Translations under genes and position numbers: made by a program
NCBI GenBank assembly: GCA_030272585.1
Contig: BSYQ01000008.1
Location: forward strand, 1,550,001-1,614,000
Length of the DNA stretch: 64,000 nt
Source of the DNA: Bryopsis sp. KO-2023
Taxonomy: Eukaryota; Chlorophyta; Ulvophyceae; Bryopsidales; Bryopsidaceae
Direction of reading: 5' to 3'
Notes under the pieces: generated by a model
The model's database searches: none
What the model saw: the letters and a program-made list of their open reading frames with translations, nothing else
What the model was told of the DNA's origin: nothing
Part shown: piece by piece, positions 29,140 through 40,208 of the stretch
Layout of the letters: every line of letters begins with the position of its first letter
Numbering within the stretch: the stretch's first letter is position 1

Positions 29140-32100
29140 AGATGATATTGAAATTAAAGAACCCACTACAAAAACACCAGCCTCACTAAATGATGGTGTT
29201 CAAGAGACACCTGTGGTTGCAGCCCCTATTGCAACAGAACAGGAAGCAAACACACTGGATGGGGTCACTCCAGGAGTGTTAATTCAAAAGAAAAAGCAGT
29301 CTCAAAAGAGAGTGGGTAAACAAACAGAGGCCACTGTGAGTTTACCCACTAGAGTGGAAGGAAATGTTGAGGGAAAGGAACCAGTTCAGACTGCAGTAGC
29401 TCAGGCTACAGCAGCATATAGAGGATATGAACTGGCAGGATTTATTGGTGCAAAGAAAGCTACAGCATACATTGATACAGGATCCACTGCTAATTATATT
29501 AGCATGGATGCAGTCAAGGAACTGGGACTGCAATACAAACCACAAGAAACTCCTGTTAAGTTTCTAGATGGTACAGAAAGGAAATCAGTGGGGAGATGTT
29601 TTGGCATCCCTTTTGTCTGTGGAAAGATCCAGCTCTCATTTGATGCTGATGTCTTCCCAGACAGTAATCACCCAATCCTGCTGGGATTGCCCTGGCTTAT
29701 ACACTACAATCCCAAAGTGGATTTTAAGTCAGGAATAATCACAGTAAACAAGGGCAGAAAGAGTGTAAAATTACCACTCTCAGTGATGCCTGAATATCAT
29801 CTCAAGCCCACTGGAGCTACAGAACTTTCCTTTTGTTCTAGTGGCAGAATCAAAAGACAGATAGAAAAAGGGGAAATCAAACACATCATCATGGTGGTGA
29901 TTAGGCCAGAGGATGAATCAAAGACTGGAGTAGAAACAATCCCAGAACAAAGGGAAGGGGATGATCTACAGAAAATCCTGCAGGAGGATATGGATCCCAG
30001 GATTAAGGAAGTACTGACTCAGTACAGAAAAGTGTTTGCAAAAGATTTGCCTAAAGGTGTACCTCCTACCAGGCTAGGTCATGAATTCAGGATTGATCTG
30101 GAGGAGGGTACTGAACCCATGTACAGGCCACTGTATAAACTGTCTCCTCTTGAGTTAGATGAGATTAAAAGACAGTTAGATTACCTTTTGGAGATGGATT
30201 TCATTGAACCATCACAATCACCATTTGGGGCACCTATTCTGTTTGTCCCTAAGAAAGATGGAGGGCTCAGAATGTGCTTAGATTACAGATGGCTGAATAA
30301 AAAAACAATTAAAAACAGATACCCTCTGCCCTTACCAGAGGAGATGATTGACAGGGTGCATGGGGCAAAATACTTCACAAAGATAGACTTGAGATCAGGC
30401 TACTGGCAGATGCCTCTAAGGGAAGAGGACAGGCCTAAGACTGCCTTCAGGAGCAGATTTGGACACTACCAGTTCAAAGTACTCTCCTTTGGACTTACTA
30501 ATGCTCCAGCACAATACATGAACATGGTTAATGATATCTTCAAGGATATGCTGGATATCTTTGTGCTGATCTTCATTGATGATCTCTTAATCTATTCTAA
30601 GAGCATCTCTGAGCATGTAGAGCATCTGGCAGCAGTCTTAGCCAGGCTACAGAAGTATAGTCTATTTGCAAAGGCCACTAAAAGTGAAATCTGTGTGAGG
30701 GAAACAGATTTCTGTGGATTTTGGTTGAGTGAAAAAGGGATCTCAGCAATGGATGTGAAGGTTAAGGCAATCAGGGATTGGAAGCCCTTAAAAACAGTTA
30801 CTGATGTCAGGAGTTTTCTGGGAATGGTATCCTTCTATAGAAGATTTATTCCTGATTTTGCAAAGATAGCAGGCCCCCTGCATGACTTAACTAAGAAGGA
30901 TGTCATGTGGGAGTGGGGATCTGCTCAGGAAATAGCCTTCCAAACACTGAAAACTGCATTGATGGGGAAACCAGTGCTGATCCATCCTAATCCAGTAAAG
31001 GATTACACTGTGATTAGTGATGCATCTGGGGAAGCAACTGGAGGAGTTCTCTGTCAGGATCATGGCTCTGGATTACAGCCCATAGCCTTTTGTAGTAGAA
31101 GATTATCAAAATCAGAACAAAATTACTCAGTGTATGAAAGGGAACTCCTGGGAATAGCCTACTGCTTGATGCAGTGGAGGCACTACTTAGAAGGCTGCCC
31201 AGGAGAAGTCACAGTCTTTACAGACCACCAGCCACTAACAAACTTTATGGATCAAAAGATGATGTCAAGGCCTCAGGCCAGGTGGCTGAGAGCAGGACAT
31301 TTCCTCAGCATCAAACCAAAAATTCAGTACATCCAAGGGAAACTGAATCTGGTTGCTGATGCACTATCAAGAAGTCTACCAGCAGAGAATCAAGTGAATG
31401 TAGTGAGCTCCTTACAACCTAGTGTGGAGGAGATTACACTCTGGGAGCAAGCAACACTGGCAGATGTTGAAATCAAAGACATCTACAATCAAATACTGGA
31501 TGGGGAAAGAATTCCAGGATATGGAATCAATGAATCAGGGTTGTTGATTTATCAAACTCAGGATGGACTTATGAAATTATGGGTTCCTCAGGAACTGAGA
31601 ATGAAAGTCCTTACTGAAGGACATGATAATCAGATCTCTGGACATCTGGGGATAGAAAGAACTCTGGAACTGATGTCCAGGAAATACTACTGGAATGATA
31701 TGAAAAAGGATGTCCAGGAATATGTTAGGACATGTGAGGTTTGCCAGCAAATGAAACCTGAGTTGAGGGCTCAGAAGGGATTGCTGCAACCTATTCCAGT
31801 AGCTGATAAGAAATGGAGTCAGATCACTACTGATTTAGTGACTGATTTACCCCCTGTTGATGGATTTGATTCCATTGCAGTATTTGTTGATAGATTGACT
31901 AAGATGGTGAAGTTCATACCCTGCAGCAAAACAATAGATGCACCAGGGTATGCAAGAATATTCTTTGATCACATCTTTAGGAATCATGGGATTCCCAGTG
32001 TGATAATCAGTGATAGGGACACTAGATTTACAAGCAAATTTTGGCAGGAGTTAATGAAGTGTGTGGGCACTAAAGTGGGGATGTCCACAGCCTTCCATCC

Positions 32101-32887
32101 TCAAACTGATGGACAGAGTGAAGTCAGTATCAGAACCTTAGAGAATTTCCTCAGACCCTATGTTGAGGATCATCCAGAGACATGGATGCAAGGCTTGGGG
32201 ATGGCTGAATTTGCAGCCAACAATGCTGTACACACTGCTACAGGGTACAGTCCCTTTTACTTGATGTATGGAGTGCATCCCCAGTTACCAGGGGATCTAC
32301 TGGCTGGAAAAGCTCAAGCAGAAGCAGAGTCAGTACAAGAGATGATATCTCATATGCAGGAAGTCATCAATGATGCCAAGGACAGATATAAAACAGCCCA
32401 AGAGAGGATGAGGCAGCAAGCAAATAAAAGGAGAAGAGATGTACAGTTTCAAGTGGGAGAAAAGGTGTTGCTCTCCACAAAGACATTGAATTTATCAGTC
32501 TTGAAACATATTCCAGTGAAAATCAGAAGAAGGTATATAGGGCCTTTTGTTATTGCTGCTACAGTGGGATCTGTGGCATATAGATTGGTGTTACCAGATG
32601 GATGGAAATTACATCCTGTATTTCATATATCAAAGTTAAGAAAACTTCAAGAAAGTGCTAAGTTTCCTAGGGAGGTAATGGCACCTCCAGCAGAATTAGA
32701 TTCTGAGGGAGAAGAGGAATTTGAAGTTGAGGCTGTAGTAAGACATAAATTTTCAGGAAGGAAAAGAAGATTTTTAGTAGTCTGGAAGGGGTATCCACTT
32801 AGTGAAGCAACATGGGAACCCCAAGACAATTTATTGAATGCATCAGAGATCCTGGCTGATTATAAGAGGAGAGCTGGGATCAGGTAG
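29096..32887 (+). CDS. pol: Pol of element 2 (protease, RT, RNase H, integrase, chromodomain)
   Basis: The frame is open from 29066 and overlaps gag by 40 nt; it is entered by -1 frameshifting, so no start codon of its own is needed (the first in-frame start-like codon is a GTG at 29213). Domains: retropepsin with YIDTGSTANY (~29471); reverse transcriptase with DLRSGYWQM, FGLTNAPA and catalytic FIDD (~30573-30584); RNase H (VISDASGEATGG, YERELLGI, FTDHQPL); integrase with HHCC (HLGIERT to CEVCQQMK) and DDE core (TTDLVTDLPP, ISDRDTRF, DGQSEVS); GPF module (YIGPFVIAA); chromodomain at the end (EVEAVVRHK, FLVVWKGYPLSEATWEP). No disabling lesion is seen. Confidence 0.93.
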   Translation, partial: GKLKEEASVGSAKPPDDIEIKEPTTKTPASLNDGVQETPVVAAPIATEQEANTLDGVTPGVLIQKKKQSQKRVGKQTEATVSLPTRVEGNVEGKEPVQTAVAQATAAYRGYELAGFIGAKKATAYIDTGSTANYISMDAVKELGLQYKPQETPVKFLDGTERKSVGRCFGIPFVCGKIQLSFDADVFPDSNHPILLGLPWLIHYNPKVDFKSGIITVNKGRKSVKLPLSVMPEYHLKPTGATELSFCSSGRIKRQIEKGEIKHIIMVVIRPEDESKTGVETIPEQREGDDLQKILQEDMDPRIKEVLTQYRKVFAKDLPKGVPPTRLGHEFRIDLEEGTEPMYRPLYKLSPLELDEIKRQLDYLLEMDFIEPSQSPFGAPILFVPKKDGGLRMCLDYRWLNKKTIKNRYPLPLPEEMIDRVHGAKYFTKIDLRSGYWQMPLREEDRPKTAFRSRFGHYQFKVLSFGLTNAPAQYMNMVNDIFKDMLDIFVLIFIDDLLIYSKSISEHVEHLAAVLARLQKYSLFAKATKSEICVRETDFCGFWLSEKGISAMDVKVKAIRDWKPLKTVTDVRSFLGMVSFYRRFIPDFAKIAGPLHDLTKKDVMWEWGSAQEIAFQTLKTALMGKPVLIHPNPVKDYTVISDASGEATGGVLCQDHGSGLQPIAFCSRRLSKSEQNYSVYERELLGIAYCLMQWRHYLEGCPGEVTVFTDHQPLTNFMDQKMMSRPQARWLRAGHFLSIKPKIQYIQGKLNLVADALSRSLPAENQVNVVSSLQPSVEEITLWEQATLADVEIKDIYNQILDGERIPGYGINESGLLIYQTQDGLMKLWVPQELRMKVLTEGHDNQISGHLGIERTLELMSRKYYWNDMKKDVQEYVRTCEVCQQMKPELRAQKGLLQPIPVADKKWSQITTDLVTDLPPVDGFDSIAVFVDRLTKMVKFIPCSKTIDAPGYARIFFDHIFRNHGIPSVIISDRDTRFTSKFWQELMKCVGTKVGMSTAFHPQTDGQSEVSIRTLENFLRPYVEDHPETWMQGLGMAEFAANNAVHTATGYSPFYLMYGVHPQLPGDLLAGKAQAEAESVQEMISHMQEVINDAKDRYKTAQERMRQQANKRRRDVQFQVGEKVLLSTKTLNLSVLKHIPVKIRRRYIGPFVIAATVGSVAYRLVLPDGWKLHPVFHISKLRKLQESAKFPREVMAPPAELDSEGEEEFEVEAVVRHKFSGRKRRFLVVWKGYPLSEATWEPQDNLLNASEILADYKRRAGIR

Positions 32888-33129
32888 AAGTTAGATGCAC
32901 TTTTTATTCTGTGGCTGATGGATCAGGAATCCCAGAGGCTAGGGGATGGGTTGCATAAGGGCAGTGAAGTGTTTTCTGAACTTCTGTGGGTTAAGGATTT
33001 TATGGGGATCTAATTATCCCATCAGAAGTGCAGCAAGCTTGGGATTTGCAGCACCCTAGTTCAGAGTTACTTTTACAGAATCAAAAGGATGCATGTGATG
33101 GATACTTGGTGAGGGCACCAACTGCCCCC

Positions 33130-33143
33130 AGGGGGGAGGCAAT
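33130..33143 (+). other. Polypurine tract of element 2
   Basis: AGGGGGGAGGCAAT directly precedes the 3' LTR. Confidence 0.75.
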
Positions 33144-33664
33144 TGATACCAGCTGCTGACGTCCAGGGACGTCAGACGTCAAAGGCGTCATGCATCTGAC
33201 GTCTGTGAAGCGTCAGATGCATCCCCGGTAGATGACAGCATTCCCCTGAGGAGATACTACCGAACTACAGCGAGGAAACCACCGCAAGAGCACCTGGTCA
33301 AGACAGTGGTTCGATCAACTAAAGTGAGACTCGCGAGGCGAAGGTCTCGGGTTTGAGTCTGAGTGGGAACGTGCTTTGGTCTGGGCCTGTGTGTGAGTGT
33401 GTGAGTGAGTCAGTAGTAGAACTGGCGGCTGTGAGTCAGGGTAGTGGGAGTGTTACGGGTGGTTAGTCACCCTCGGGAAAGTCGAACGGGAGTTAAAAGG
33501 ATGGGACGCTTGATGTAACCTTGCTTGTCAGTAATTCTGTGAGTGCAACTGTGGACCCCGTGTGCGACTCGATTCGATTTTGTGTGACCCTGTGGAACTC
33601 AGCCGCCACCCTCTCTCACTCTTTACACGGAAGTGCGTCGGCGTACGGAGCGCCTCGCGTAACA
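33144..33664 (+). repeat. 3' LTR of element 2
   Basis: 521 bp, same length and by-eye identical to the 5' LTR; followed by CAGCG, the second copy of the target duplication. Confidence 0.96.
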
Positions 33665-33669
33665 CAGCG

Positions 33670-36600
33670 ATGCCACGTGTGCGAGGTGCAAGAGGAATCC
33701 GCGCTATCGACGAGCATACAGCGAAGAGAACGGGCTCTGGCCGGATCCCGTTCCTCCCGAGCTCACCGGCCTCACCCAGATGGAGGAGATGTTGATCGCC
33801 CGTATTCACCCTTGCATGTACATTGCGAGGATCCACAAGAGCGGGATGCATCGGTTGAGCGGTCACTTCATTGGTTTTATGGCGGACCACTCGGAGACGA
33901 TCGAGGCCCTTCAGCGCCTGCCGGTGGACCCGAGAGACCTTCCTTGGGTGGTGGTCCGACAACACGGGGTTGATCGGACCCATCAGGATCACATCGTGCG
34001 ACGAGGGGTTGTTCTCCGCGCCTTGCGTTGGTTGCAGAAGAACAATCCCTGGTATGCTGGGATTGAGATTGACGAGGACGTTATCGCTCGTCTTCCGGAG
34101 CACGGGAGCCCCGAGGGATTGCGAGAGTTCACCGAGCGGCAGGCCGCCGAGGCAGAGGAGGAGGGCGGGTTCCGTGCCCACGATTCGGATGACGAGGCCG
34201 ATGGCGATGTGTCGATGCACTCTCATGCACCCACGACAATCCGTGGAGTTCGAGAGGTCGACAAGATCCGAGCATCTGTGACTGACGCGATCGATCGTGC
34301 CGAGGGGAACAACGTGGCTCCCTTTCCGGCGCGAGAGAGGGAGCCGATCAAGGAGTTCATGACCCGAGGACTCTTTTCGATGGCGTTCCCCACCCTTTTC
34401 CCTTGTGGCGGTGCCGACTACACGACGGCCGGCTTTCCCGACGTCAATGGCATGCGAGAGTACGCTCTTCATCTGATGCGATGGCCGGATCGTCGTTTCG
34501 CGCGGCATCCACGCTTCAAGTTCTTGGTCGTCAATCTCGCAGATCGCAAAGCCGCATTTGGCACGGCACGGGTGTTCCTCAAGGGGAACCAAGACATCAA
34601 CAAGATGACGGTGAAGGACTTGAAGGACCTCGTAGATGAGGGTGATTCGAGCCTTATGAGGAAGATTCTTGCCTTTGGTTCAAGGATACGAGGAACGAAG
34701 CAATTTTGGTCCGATAGACGTGGCGAGCTGGAGGAGATGTTTCGGCAGCTCACGCACCCGGTCGAGGGTAGCCAGGGTTACATGCCCTCGCTCTTCTTCA
34801 CCTTGAGCTCCGCCGAGATGTTTTGGCCACAGATCGAGACTCTCCTCCAACTCGACTACTCGGATTGTGCCACGGAGGCCCAGAGGAAGGCGAAGAAGAG
34901 GCGAGCGATGGTGGACAACGCCGATCTCATCGATGCCTACTTCTTGGAGCGATCCGAGTCGTTCCTGAAGAAGGTGATGGTGCCTTACTTCGGCGCGGAC
35001 GAGTTTTGGGCGAAGATCGAGTACCAGTGGCGAGGGGCGCCCCACATGCACGGGTTCTTGTGGCTACCGGATGCGCCCAACTTGATGCGGAGCGCCCACG
35101 AGGAGATGAGCGACGACACGAGAGCAGAGGTCATCGAGTACTTCACGGAGACGGTGGGCATCACCTTGGACATGGACGAGGACTTCCGCAGCGCTCCCTC
35201 CACGCCTCACCCGTCCACGAGGACGTACACGTCGATCGGCACGAGCGACGAGGAGCGTGCAAGGGACTTGGAGGAGCTATTGAGGGTGCAGGGACCCCAC
35301 TCGTGCACCAACAGCTGCTTCAAGTCCAAGAGGGACCGGGACTTGGGTAGGTGCAGATTCAGGTTCCCGAGGGAGGTGCGGGCGCATGCGGAGATCGTGG
35401 AGGATCCAAGGCAAAAGTACAGGCTCGAGCTCGCGAGGAGGCCCGGAAAGCAGCAGCGCTTCAACCAGTACCAGGCGCGACCGATGCTGCAGGGCTTCAG
35501 GGCCAACATCGACATACAACCCATCTTGTCGTTGACGGCCCTCTTGAGATACCTGTGCGGCTACACGTGCAAGGCCGAGGTGGAGAGCGGCGGCTTGATG
35601 GCGGTGTTTTCGGAGATCCTCGACGACGCCTGTCGCACCGCTGAGGAGGCCAACTCCATCTCGGCCGTCGTCAAGATGCTCAACCGCACCATCAAGGAGC
35701 ATGACGTATGCACGATGGAGGCCTTCCACAAGCTTGCCTCGGCCAAGCTCACGATGGCCTCTAGGACTTTCGGCGTCATAGTGCTTGACGATTCGAGAGA
35801 GATCACCACAGAAGAGGGTGGTTTCCTTCGACGTTCGTGGATGGACGAGTACAGAAACCGTCCGGACGACATCAATGAGTGCTTGGAGGACTTCTTTCGA
35901 TGGTACGACCTTCCGAGGAATGCGGCCCCCAAGCGCAAGAGGAACCCCAAGATCATGAGGATCTTTCCGCCTTGCCGACCAGTGCCGCGGGATGACGAGC
36001 GCTTTCCCGACTTTTGCCAGCAATACCTTATCCGCTACAAGGAGTGGAGAGACGTGGATCGGGATTTGCTTGGTGGCGGTGAGATGACTTGGGTCGAGGC
36101 ATTCGATGCGTTCTTGGAGGAGCAGCCCATGCACAGGGCGATCGATTTGTTCCGAGAGGTTTCCATCGCTCCCGAGGTGGGGGATGATGATGAGGAGGAG
36201 GATGGGTCCGAGGGGAGCGACGACGACTATCGACAGTTCCCCGAGGACGAGCAGGATGATTGGATGCGGGCTTTGGCTGCCCATCCACAGTTTGCCCGAC
36301 CCATGATGGAGGCCTCCGATCATGATTGGCACGCGAGCGCGGCCCAGTACGACGTCCCGACCATGCGGACCTTCATCCAGGACGTGAGACGGGACGGCCC
36401 TTTGCCCAGAGATCGTGACCACCTCGATCGTGATCAGCTCGTTGACAGTCAACGCCTCGCGTATGACATCATCGTGGAGCATGCTCGTTCCGACGACCCT
36501 CCTCCCTTGCGCATGATCGTCGAGGGGACCGCCGGCACGGGCAAGAGTGCCCTGATTCATGCCGTCGTTGCCGCGATCGAGAGAGAGCATGGGGAGGGTT

Positions 36601-37886
36601 CGGTCGTGGTTGCCGCTCCGACAGGTTGTGCCGCCTTCAACGTCGGCGGTTGCACGCTCCATTCTCTATTGATGTTGCCCGTGGGCTCGAGGTGCAAGGA
36701 CCTCAAGGGCAACGCCTTGAGCCTTCTTCAGGAGAGATTGAGGGGCGTGCGATATCTCATCATCGATGAGAAATCGATGATCGGGGCATCGATGTTTGCA
36801 TCGATCGACTCCCGGGGTAGACAGGCGTTTCCGGAGCACGCGGATCAGTTGTTTGGGGGCTTGTCGATTGTCATTGAGGGTGATTTCGGACAGCTCCCTC
36901 CCGTCAGCGATGCCGAGATGTTCGATCGCGGGCAGAGGCCCAAGGCGGATCGCTTGCGCGGCTTTGCTGCGTATCGTCAGTTCAGGGTGGTGGTTCGTCT
37001 CACTGCGGTCATGCGACAGGCGGGCCAAGACCAGATGGCCTTCCGGGACGTTCTCATGAGGCTCCGACGAGGATGTCCCACGGATTCCGACATCGACGCC
37101 CTGATGGCTCGCAACCTCCGTACCCTTTCAGTGGACGACAGAGAGGCTTTCTCAGATGCCTTGTACCTATGCGCCACCAACGCCCAAGCCGAGAGCCATA
37201 ACAACGATCGGATCGTGGCGTTGGACCAACCCACGGCGATGATTAGGGCGGAGGATTTGCGAGTGCCCAGGGGTCTTGACGCGGAGGACGCGACGAATCT
37301 CCCATCTACCTTGCGCTTATGCAAGGGAGCGAGGGTGATGCTGCGAGCCAACCCGTGGACAGAGGCCGGCCTCATCAACGGCGCCATGGGTTTCGTTCAT
37401 GACATCGTGTACACGTCCACGACTCCCCCTGCATTGCCGGATGCTATCTTGGTTCGGTTCGACGACTACAGGGGGCCGAGCTTCTTGGAGGGGGTCGAGG
37501 GGGTCGTTCCTATTGTCCCTATCACTCGCGACGTCCGGACATCTGCGGCTAGGGCTTCTGGAGAGAGGAAGATGCTTCCTCTCATGCCGGCTTGGGCCAT
37601 TTCCATCCACAAGTCCCAAGGCAAGGGACTAGACAGGGTGTTGGTGGACCTTGGGACGAAGGAGTTTGCGGCAGGCATTACTTTCGTGGCCGTCAGCCGA
37701 TCCTTCACCTATGAGGGTCTCGCCTTCGATCCGCCCATCACTCGTGGTCGGATCCGATCCCTTGCCAAGCTGAAGAAGCTTGGTCCGCGGCTGGCGGAGT
37801 TTGCGAGGTTGGAGGGTCTTGCGGAGCAGACGAGGACCTTGTATGACGCTGAGGGTATTCAGGGAGTGCTTCGATATATTCAGTAG
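33670..37886 (+). pseudogene. Helitron protein, C-terminal part: HUH Rep and Pif1-type helicase
   Basis: The frame continues in phase from 25896. It contains a second cysteine pair (CARCKR), MEEMLIARIHP, then the Helitron Rep domain with FPTLFPCGGADY, the HUH motif HMH in RGAPHMHGF (35043-35051) and a tyrosine motif RYLCGYTCK. An acidic linker (~36180-36260) precedes a Pif1-family superfamily 1 helicase: Walker A GTAGTGKS (~36524), Walker B LIIDEKSMIG, GDFGQLPPV, and the terminal AISIHKSQGKGLDR and VAVSRSFTYEGL motifs. The joined protein would be 1806 residues with no other break. Rep nicks and joins single strands and the helicase unwinds during rolling-circle transposition. In its present state only the part downstream of the LTR could be made, e.g. 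from the ATG at 33780. Confidence 0.92.
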
Positions 37887-40208
37887 TTTTTTTCATTATT
37901 TGTGAGGATCATATTGTTTTCCTTTGGTTCGAGTATTCTTTTTTTTTCTGTTTTTGATCATATTTTTCTTTTATATGTTCCTCTTTGATTGTGAGCATGT
38001 TTTATGACTTTTTGTTTCAAATTTGTGTGTCTTCGATGTTGTTTCTGAGTTTTCTACGTAGGATTGATCCAATAGACATTCACCTAACGAAGATTCTCCC
38101 TTGTGCCGTTTTTTGTGCCGATTCTATGTATCACACGTTTTGTTTTTTTGCTTTTTTCTTCGTTATTTGCAGTATCCTCGATCCGATGGGTTTTCTTTTT
38201 GTAGATTTCGATACCTCCGCATAGTTTGTTTGCTTTCATGTCGGTTCTACCCTCTCGGATGATGCTATTCTCTTTAAGTTTCTTGGGAGTTCTCTGAGCT
38301 ATAAGCAATCAGCAACCCGTTTTTTGTTGCGTTCCCCCGCGCATTACGTGTGTCACCCCCCACACGAGTCACGGTTTGCCCCGACCGTTTGGATTATTGG
38401 ATGTTCCCCCGCATCCGTTGGGTACGGCTCCTCTCTATGGCCTTTGCTGATTGCTATGGTGATGTGCACTCTCTCGATTCTATTGAGATTAAGCTTCGCT
38501 CGAGTGAAAGTTTTGCTTTCATTGTTGAAAAAAAAGACAGAAAAATTGATCCAAGTGGGAGAGAGAGAACTGAGGGATTTTTACGCGGTAAAAAAAAGAG
38601 TTGAAGTTTCTATGCGGATCTTACAAGGTATCTTTAGGAGGGAAACAGATATGAACTGTTATGAGGTCGAGGAAAAAAAAAAAAAAAAAAAAAAAAATAC
38701 ACCGGATTTAGGGATCATAAATAAAAAAATCATGAGGATAAAAGAAAATAATTTTAGGGCTTAGATATTGGGATTAGAGAAAACAAAGAACATAATAATG
38801 TTCGGTTTGGGAGTAGGAATCGGAGAAAAACTTTAAAAACTTGAAAATAAAAATAAGGAAAGAATAACGTTCGGTTTGGATTTAGGAATTGAAAAAAAAA
38901 AAGGAAAAACAAAAAAAAAACAAAAAAAAACAACATAAGGAAAGAATAACGTTTGGTTCGGATATATGGATGGGAAATAAAAATAATAATAATTGTGATG
39001 TCAGTGGAAGTTCAGATTATGCATAGATGTTGCGAAGGCTTATTATTTCGCTGTTATCCGTTGTAAGTTTGGTCCTTCCCGTGTTATTTTCACGTGCTCG
39101 TTCGTGTCACAAGTTCTTGTGTCGGATATCGGCCATTCTCATTACATTCGATTTCCCTCTCTTTGTCAAAGCATGAGACAGACAGGTTAATCGGAATAAT
39201 CGTTACATTTCTTGGCAGTACATCTGCCAAGTTCTTTCTAGCCCCGTCACAGCTCCCCACCGTTCACTCGAAGCGAAGCAGCGAGACGGCAGGTTCCATC
39301 ACTCTAGACCGACATAGCGTCACAGAATTTTTGGAGTTGAAGTGGCCAGCTATGTGCTATCTATTATCAAGTTGGGTTGTTTGCCCTAACAAGACTCTCC
39401 CAGGGAAAACGAACAATACAAGGAGCGACCGCCGCCACCATACGGAATCTTAGGGAGATTCCCGGCTTCGAGAAGAAAAAAAAAAGAAAGGAAACGGGTG
39501 CGACGGTGCGCGCGGATTGGAATCGATAAAAGCTCCCGGAGCGTTTTTTTTTCCACCTGACTCTGTACAGTCAGGTGGGGCGACCTGCGTCTCTGGAGCA
39601 AATCCTGCGTACGTTTCTTCAGCGTGCTGCTGTCTTTTTTTTTTTTTTTTTTGAAACAGGGATAGATACGAAATATGAAAGAGGGCGGGAGCGTGGCTGT
39701 TAAAAGGGTTGATTTTTTCCATCCTTTGTAAAGCAACAGCGGAAATCGCCTCCTCCCCAATTCCAACTCCGTCGCGATTTGGGGACGTTCTAGTAGAATT
39801 TTTTTTGTCTTCTTGAAATAAGAAAAGGATTTGAGAAGGATCCATGATCTATATTGAAGATCTGTGAAAATCTGCATTGAAAATCGAGCATCAGATTTAT
39901 TGTTGTTGTTGTTGTTTTTTTTTGGGGGGGGGGGGTTGAAATAAAGTGAGGGCAAAAAAAACAGTGTAGCACTGTGGCAAGTTTGGCCTGATCTGTTTTC
40001 CCGATTTGGAAAAAACGAAACAAACAAATTTCTATAAAAGAGTTTACCACCCATTGATTTGAATCGATCTCATCAATGAGGGAAAACTAAAACTCCCCGC
40101 AGCAAGTCTTGGGGGCAAATGAAACATATGCATGTTTCACCAATCGTTTCACAAACATGTGTTTTGCTGATGTTTTTTTTTTCCTGTAGGGTGCTTTTAT
40201 CGACCAAG
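37887..40208. other. AT-rich non-coding stretch after the Helitron
   Basis: T-rich and A-rich low-complexity DNA including A23 near 38675. Short related sequences recur (AAAGAATAACGTTCGGTTTGG at ~38858 and variants at ~38797 and ~38939). A lone copy of the module joint motif lies at ~39137-39200. No gene recognised. Confidence 0.6.
39137..39200. repeat. Isolated copy of the module joint motif
   Basis: CATTCGATTTCCCTCTCTTT followed by GTCAAAGCATGAGACAGACAGGTTAATCGG resembles the motif that joins modules at 14-22.6 kb, about 17 kb away. No module body accompanies it. Confidence 0.75.

Larger units (their letters stand above)
25897..33664 (+). mobile_element. Full-length chromodomain Ty3/gypsy LTR retrotransposon (element 2), nested in the Helitron
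   Basis: LTRs of 521 bp (25897-26417 and 33144-33664), TG...CA termini, reading identical by eye, flanked by the 5-bp duplication CAGCG (25892-25896 and 33665-33669). Contains primer-binding site, separate gag and pol frames linked by a -1 frameshift signal, and a polypurine tract. Base composition of its coding part is more A-rich than the surrounding Helitron. It appears intact and recent. Confidence 0.96.
24693..37886 (+). mobile_element. Helitron with OTU domain, split by a chromovirus
   Basis: The element encodes one long Rep/helicase protein interrupted at 25896 by the LTR retrotransposon 25897-33664 and continuing at 33670. The listed limits are those of the coding region only: neither the 5' TC terminus nor the 3' hairpin-CTRR terminus could be recognised with confidence. 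Confidence 0.85.

Noticed and set aside
35277..36662. 461-codon open frame on the minus strand
   Set aside because: It lies wholly opposite the Helitron Rep/helicase coding region, has no recognisable domain, and is explained by the GC-rich codon use of the true gene.
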